From an uncultured Gemmatimonadota bacterium (lineage in GTDB: Bacteria > Gemmatimonadota > Gemmatimonadetes > Gemmatimonadales > Gemmatimonadaceae), in assembly GCA_946887155.1 (NCBI GenBank), contig CAMPKM010000177.1:1-6471 (forward strand): 6,471 nucleotides of DNA, read 5' to 3'. The notes beneath the pieces are model-generated. The model searched no databases. It had not been told where the DNA came from and worked only from the letters and a program-made list of their open reading frames with translations. The number at the start of each line of letters is the position of its first letter. Position 1 is the stretch's first letter. Shown piece after piece: positions 4,596-6,471 of this stretch. The position numbers and the translations under genes are program-made.

Positions 4596-6471
4596 TCATC
4601 TCTCACGAATGGCTCAAAGCCCTGGTGCCGCACGGACGGACGCCGGAGCAGGTCCGCGACCTGCTTTCGGCGCACGTAGCCACGGTCGATCACATGGAGA
4701 AGCTGCGCGCCGATCTCGCCGATGTCGTGGTGGCGCGCGTCATCACGGCCGGCCGTCACCCTAACGCCGACACGCTCTGGGTGACGAAGGTCGACGACGG
4801 CAGCGGCGAACTGCTCGATGTCGTCTGTGGCGCACCAGTGGTGACCGAGGGGACGCTGTACCCGATTGCGCGGGCCGGCATCACGCTGCCCGGCGGCATC
4901 AAACTCGAGAAACGCAAGATTCGCGGGGAAACATCCAACGGGATGTTGTGCTCGTCGCGGGAGCTGGGGCTCGGCGCCGACCACTCCGGCATCATGGCGC
5001 TCGACGTCGATGTGGCGCCGGGCACCCCGTTCCTCGATGCGGTAGACGTCGCCGACGTGCGTTACGAGGTCGACGTGCTACCGAACCGGCCCGACCTGCT
5101 GTCGCACGCGGGCATCGCGCGTGAAGTCGCCGCGCTGGCGAACGCGCATGTGCAACTGCCTGACGAGATGCGTGACCTGCCCGGGCTGCCGCTGCCGGTC
5201 CCGGTTCGTGGCGACCGCGAAGCGTCCAGCGCCGGCGTCACGATACGCCTCGAGGACAGCGAAGGGTGTCCGGCCTACATGGGCGTAGTGATCCGCGGCG
5301 TTCGCGTCGCGCCCAGTCCCGATTGGCTCGTCAGGCGGCTCGAGGCCGTAGGGCTCCGTCCCATCTCGAACATCGTCGACGCGACCAACTACATGCTGCA
5401 CGGATATGGCCAGCCGATGCACGCTTTCGATTTGTCGAAGCTGGGCGGGCAGACAGTCGTGATCCGGAAGGCCAGGGCGGGGGAGAGGCTCGTCACCCTC
5501 GACGGCGTGGACCGCGCACTCGATGAACGCATGACGATGATCGCCGACGCGAACGTGTCCGTCGCGGTGGGCGGCGTCATGGGCGGCCGCGATTCCGAGG
5601 TGACAGAGGCCACGACCGACATCCTGCTCGAGGTGGCATCGTTCGACGCGTCACGCCTGCGGGTCACGCGTCGTGCGCTCGGCCTCTCAACCGACGCCAG
5701 CTACCGCTTCGAGCGTGGCGTCGATGGTGCCGCGGTTGTTCCGCTGCTCGAGCTCGCGGCCGGGCTCATCGTGAAGGTGGCTGGTGGATCCGTCGATGGC
5801 GCGCCGATCTACGTCGGCCGCGAACCCGTCCGGCCGGCGGCGGTCGACCTCCGGCCGGCGAGGGCCGAGCGGTTGTTAGGCGACGGCGTTCCGGTGGACG
5901 AGATGATACGGTTGCTGTCGTCGGTCGGATTCGCGGTGCAGCAGGGAGCGGACGGACACCTGAAGGTGACGCCGCCCAGTTGGCGCCGCGACGTATCGCG
6001 TGATGCCGACCTCGTCGAGGAAATCGCCCGCCTCCGCGGCTACGACGTATTGTCCGACGCCGTCAATCCGTTCCGCCCGGGTACGGTGCCGGACCATCCA
6101 CTGCACCTGACCGGTCGGCGGGTGCGTGACATGCTGATTGGCGAAGGCCTGAGCGAAGTCCGCCCGCTGCCGTTCGTGCGCGGCGCGGACGACACGCACG
6201 TGCGGGTCACGAATCCGCTGGCGGAGGACGAACCGCACCTGCGGCGCTCGCTGCTGGAGACGCTGGCCCGGCGCGCCGAATACAACCTGAGCCGCATGCA
6301 GGGTGACGTACGATTGTTCGAGATCGGTTCGGCGTTCACGCCGCGGGCCGGCGGACTGCCGCTCGAAGCCATCCGGGTCGGCGCCATCGTGATGGGGCGG
6401 CGGCGTCCGCCGCATTTCACCGAGCCGTCGCCGCCAGCCTACGACGCCTGGGACAACAAGTCACTGGGTGC
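4592..6471 (+). CDS. pheT: Phenylalanyl-tRNA synthetase beta subunit, C-terminus cut by right edge
   Basis: The beta subunit binds tRNA-Phe and carries the editing site that hydrolyses mischarged Tyr-tRNA-Phe. The reading frame is open from ATG 4592 to the window end (626 complete codons), against about 790-800 for a full protein. MIISHEWLKALVP is the typical start. The tRNA-binding OB-fold spans about residues 40-150, with HPNADTLWV at 56-64 and SNGMLCSSRELGLG near its end. The B3/B4 editing region (about 215-390) contains NIVDATNYMLHGYGQPMHAFD (about 260-280) and SYRFERG (370-376). The B5 domain follows (about 400-470, with PSWRRD near 462-467), then the synthetase-like core, ending near DAWDNKSLG. 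The C-terminal anticodon-binding ferredoxin-like domain lies beyond the window. The start overlaps the pheS stop (ATGA) without a clear ribosome binding site, indicating translational coupling. Leu429 is encoded by a rare TTA. Confidence 0.97.
   Translation, partial: MIISHEWLKALVPHGRTPEQVRDLLSAHVATVDHMEKLRADLADVVVARVITAGRHPNADTLWVTKVDDGSGELLDVVCGAPVVTEGTLYPIARAGITLPGGIKLEKRKIRGETSNGMLCSSRELGLGADHSGIMALDVDVAPGTPFLDAVDVADVRYEVDVLPNRPDLLSHAGIAREVAALANAHVQLPDEMRDLPGLPLPVPVRGDREASSAGVTIRLEDSEGCPAYMGVVIRGVRVAPSPDWLVRRLEAVGLRPISNIVDATNYMLHGYGQPMHAFDLSKLGGQTVVIRKARAGERLVTLDGVDRALDERMTMIADANVSVAVGGVMGGRDSEVTEATTDILLEVASFDASRLRVTRRALGLSTDASYRFERGVDGAAVVPLLELAAGLIVKVAGGSVDGAPIYVGREPVRPAAVDLRPARAERLLGDGVPVDEMIRLLSSVGFAVQQGADGHLKVTPPSWRRDVSRDADLVEEIARLRGYDVLSDAVNPFRPGTVPDHPLHLTGRRVRDMLIGEGLSEVRPLPFVRGADDTHVRVTNPLAEDEPHLRRSLLETLARRAEYNLSRMQGDVRLFEIGSAFTPRAGGLPLEAIRVGAIVMGRRRPPHFTEPSPPAYDAWDNKSLG

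Noticed and set aside
5876..6415. 179-codon minus-strand reading frame opposite pheT
   Set aside because: It is antisense to conserved PheT core sequence; its composition is typical of a GC-driven shadow frame.

Overview
The window is GC-rich bacterial chromosome (roughly 65% GC by eye) and is mostly housekeeping sequence. Gene content and protein style fit a soil or sediment phylum such as Gemmatimonadota or a relative. That placement is a weak inference from gene order, codon style and a recurring GTTAGG word, not from a marker-gene comparison.

Left edge (1-196): the N-terminus of the redox-sensing repressor Rex is read on the minus strand and runs off the window. Just upstream of its start is a perfect 20-bp palindrome matching the known Rex operator, so rex is very probably autoregulated by NADH/NAD+ state. 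Divergent from it, on the plus strand, is a two-gene unit joined by an ATGA stop/start overlap: a DnaQ-like DEDDh 3'-5' exonuclease with an N-terminal extension (212-1234), then an MBL-fold metallohydrolase resembling YtnP/AHL-lactonase-type enzymes (1231-2130).

Middle (2131-2399): a 269-nt gene-free leader. It holds a CTTTGCG triple repeat, several perfect hairpins, an intrinsic-terminator-like hairpin with a T-tract, and a Shine-Dalgarno sequence in front of an ATT codon. It precedes the translation operon infC-rpmI-rplT-pheS-pheT (2400 to the right edge). IF3 almost certainly starts at ATT, as in many bacteria where infC is autoregulated. The leader looks like a transcription attenuator and is the most interesting non-coding part of the window.

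Right part: rpmI (L35) and rplT (L20) follow infC with short spacers and good ribosome binding sites. A 77-nt spacer that folds almost end to end separates rplT from pheS. pheS and pheT overlap by ATGA, and pheT (about 626 residues visible) is cut by the right edge. Together these genes supply initiation factor 3, two large-subunit proteins and phenylalanyl-tRNA synthetase, all for translation. I see no mobile element, CRISPR array, tRNA or rRNA gene. No clearly new multi-gene system is present; the novelty candidates are regulatory RNA or DNA structures.
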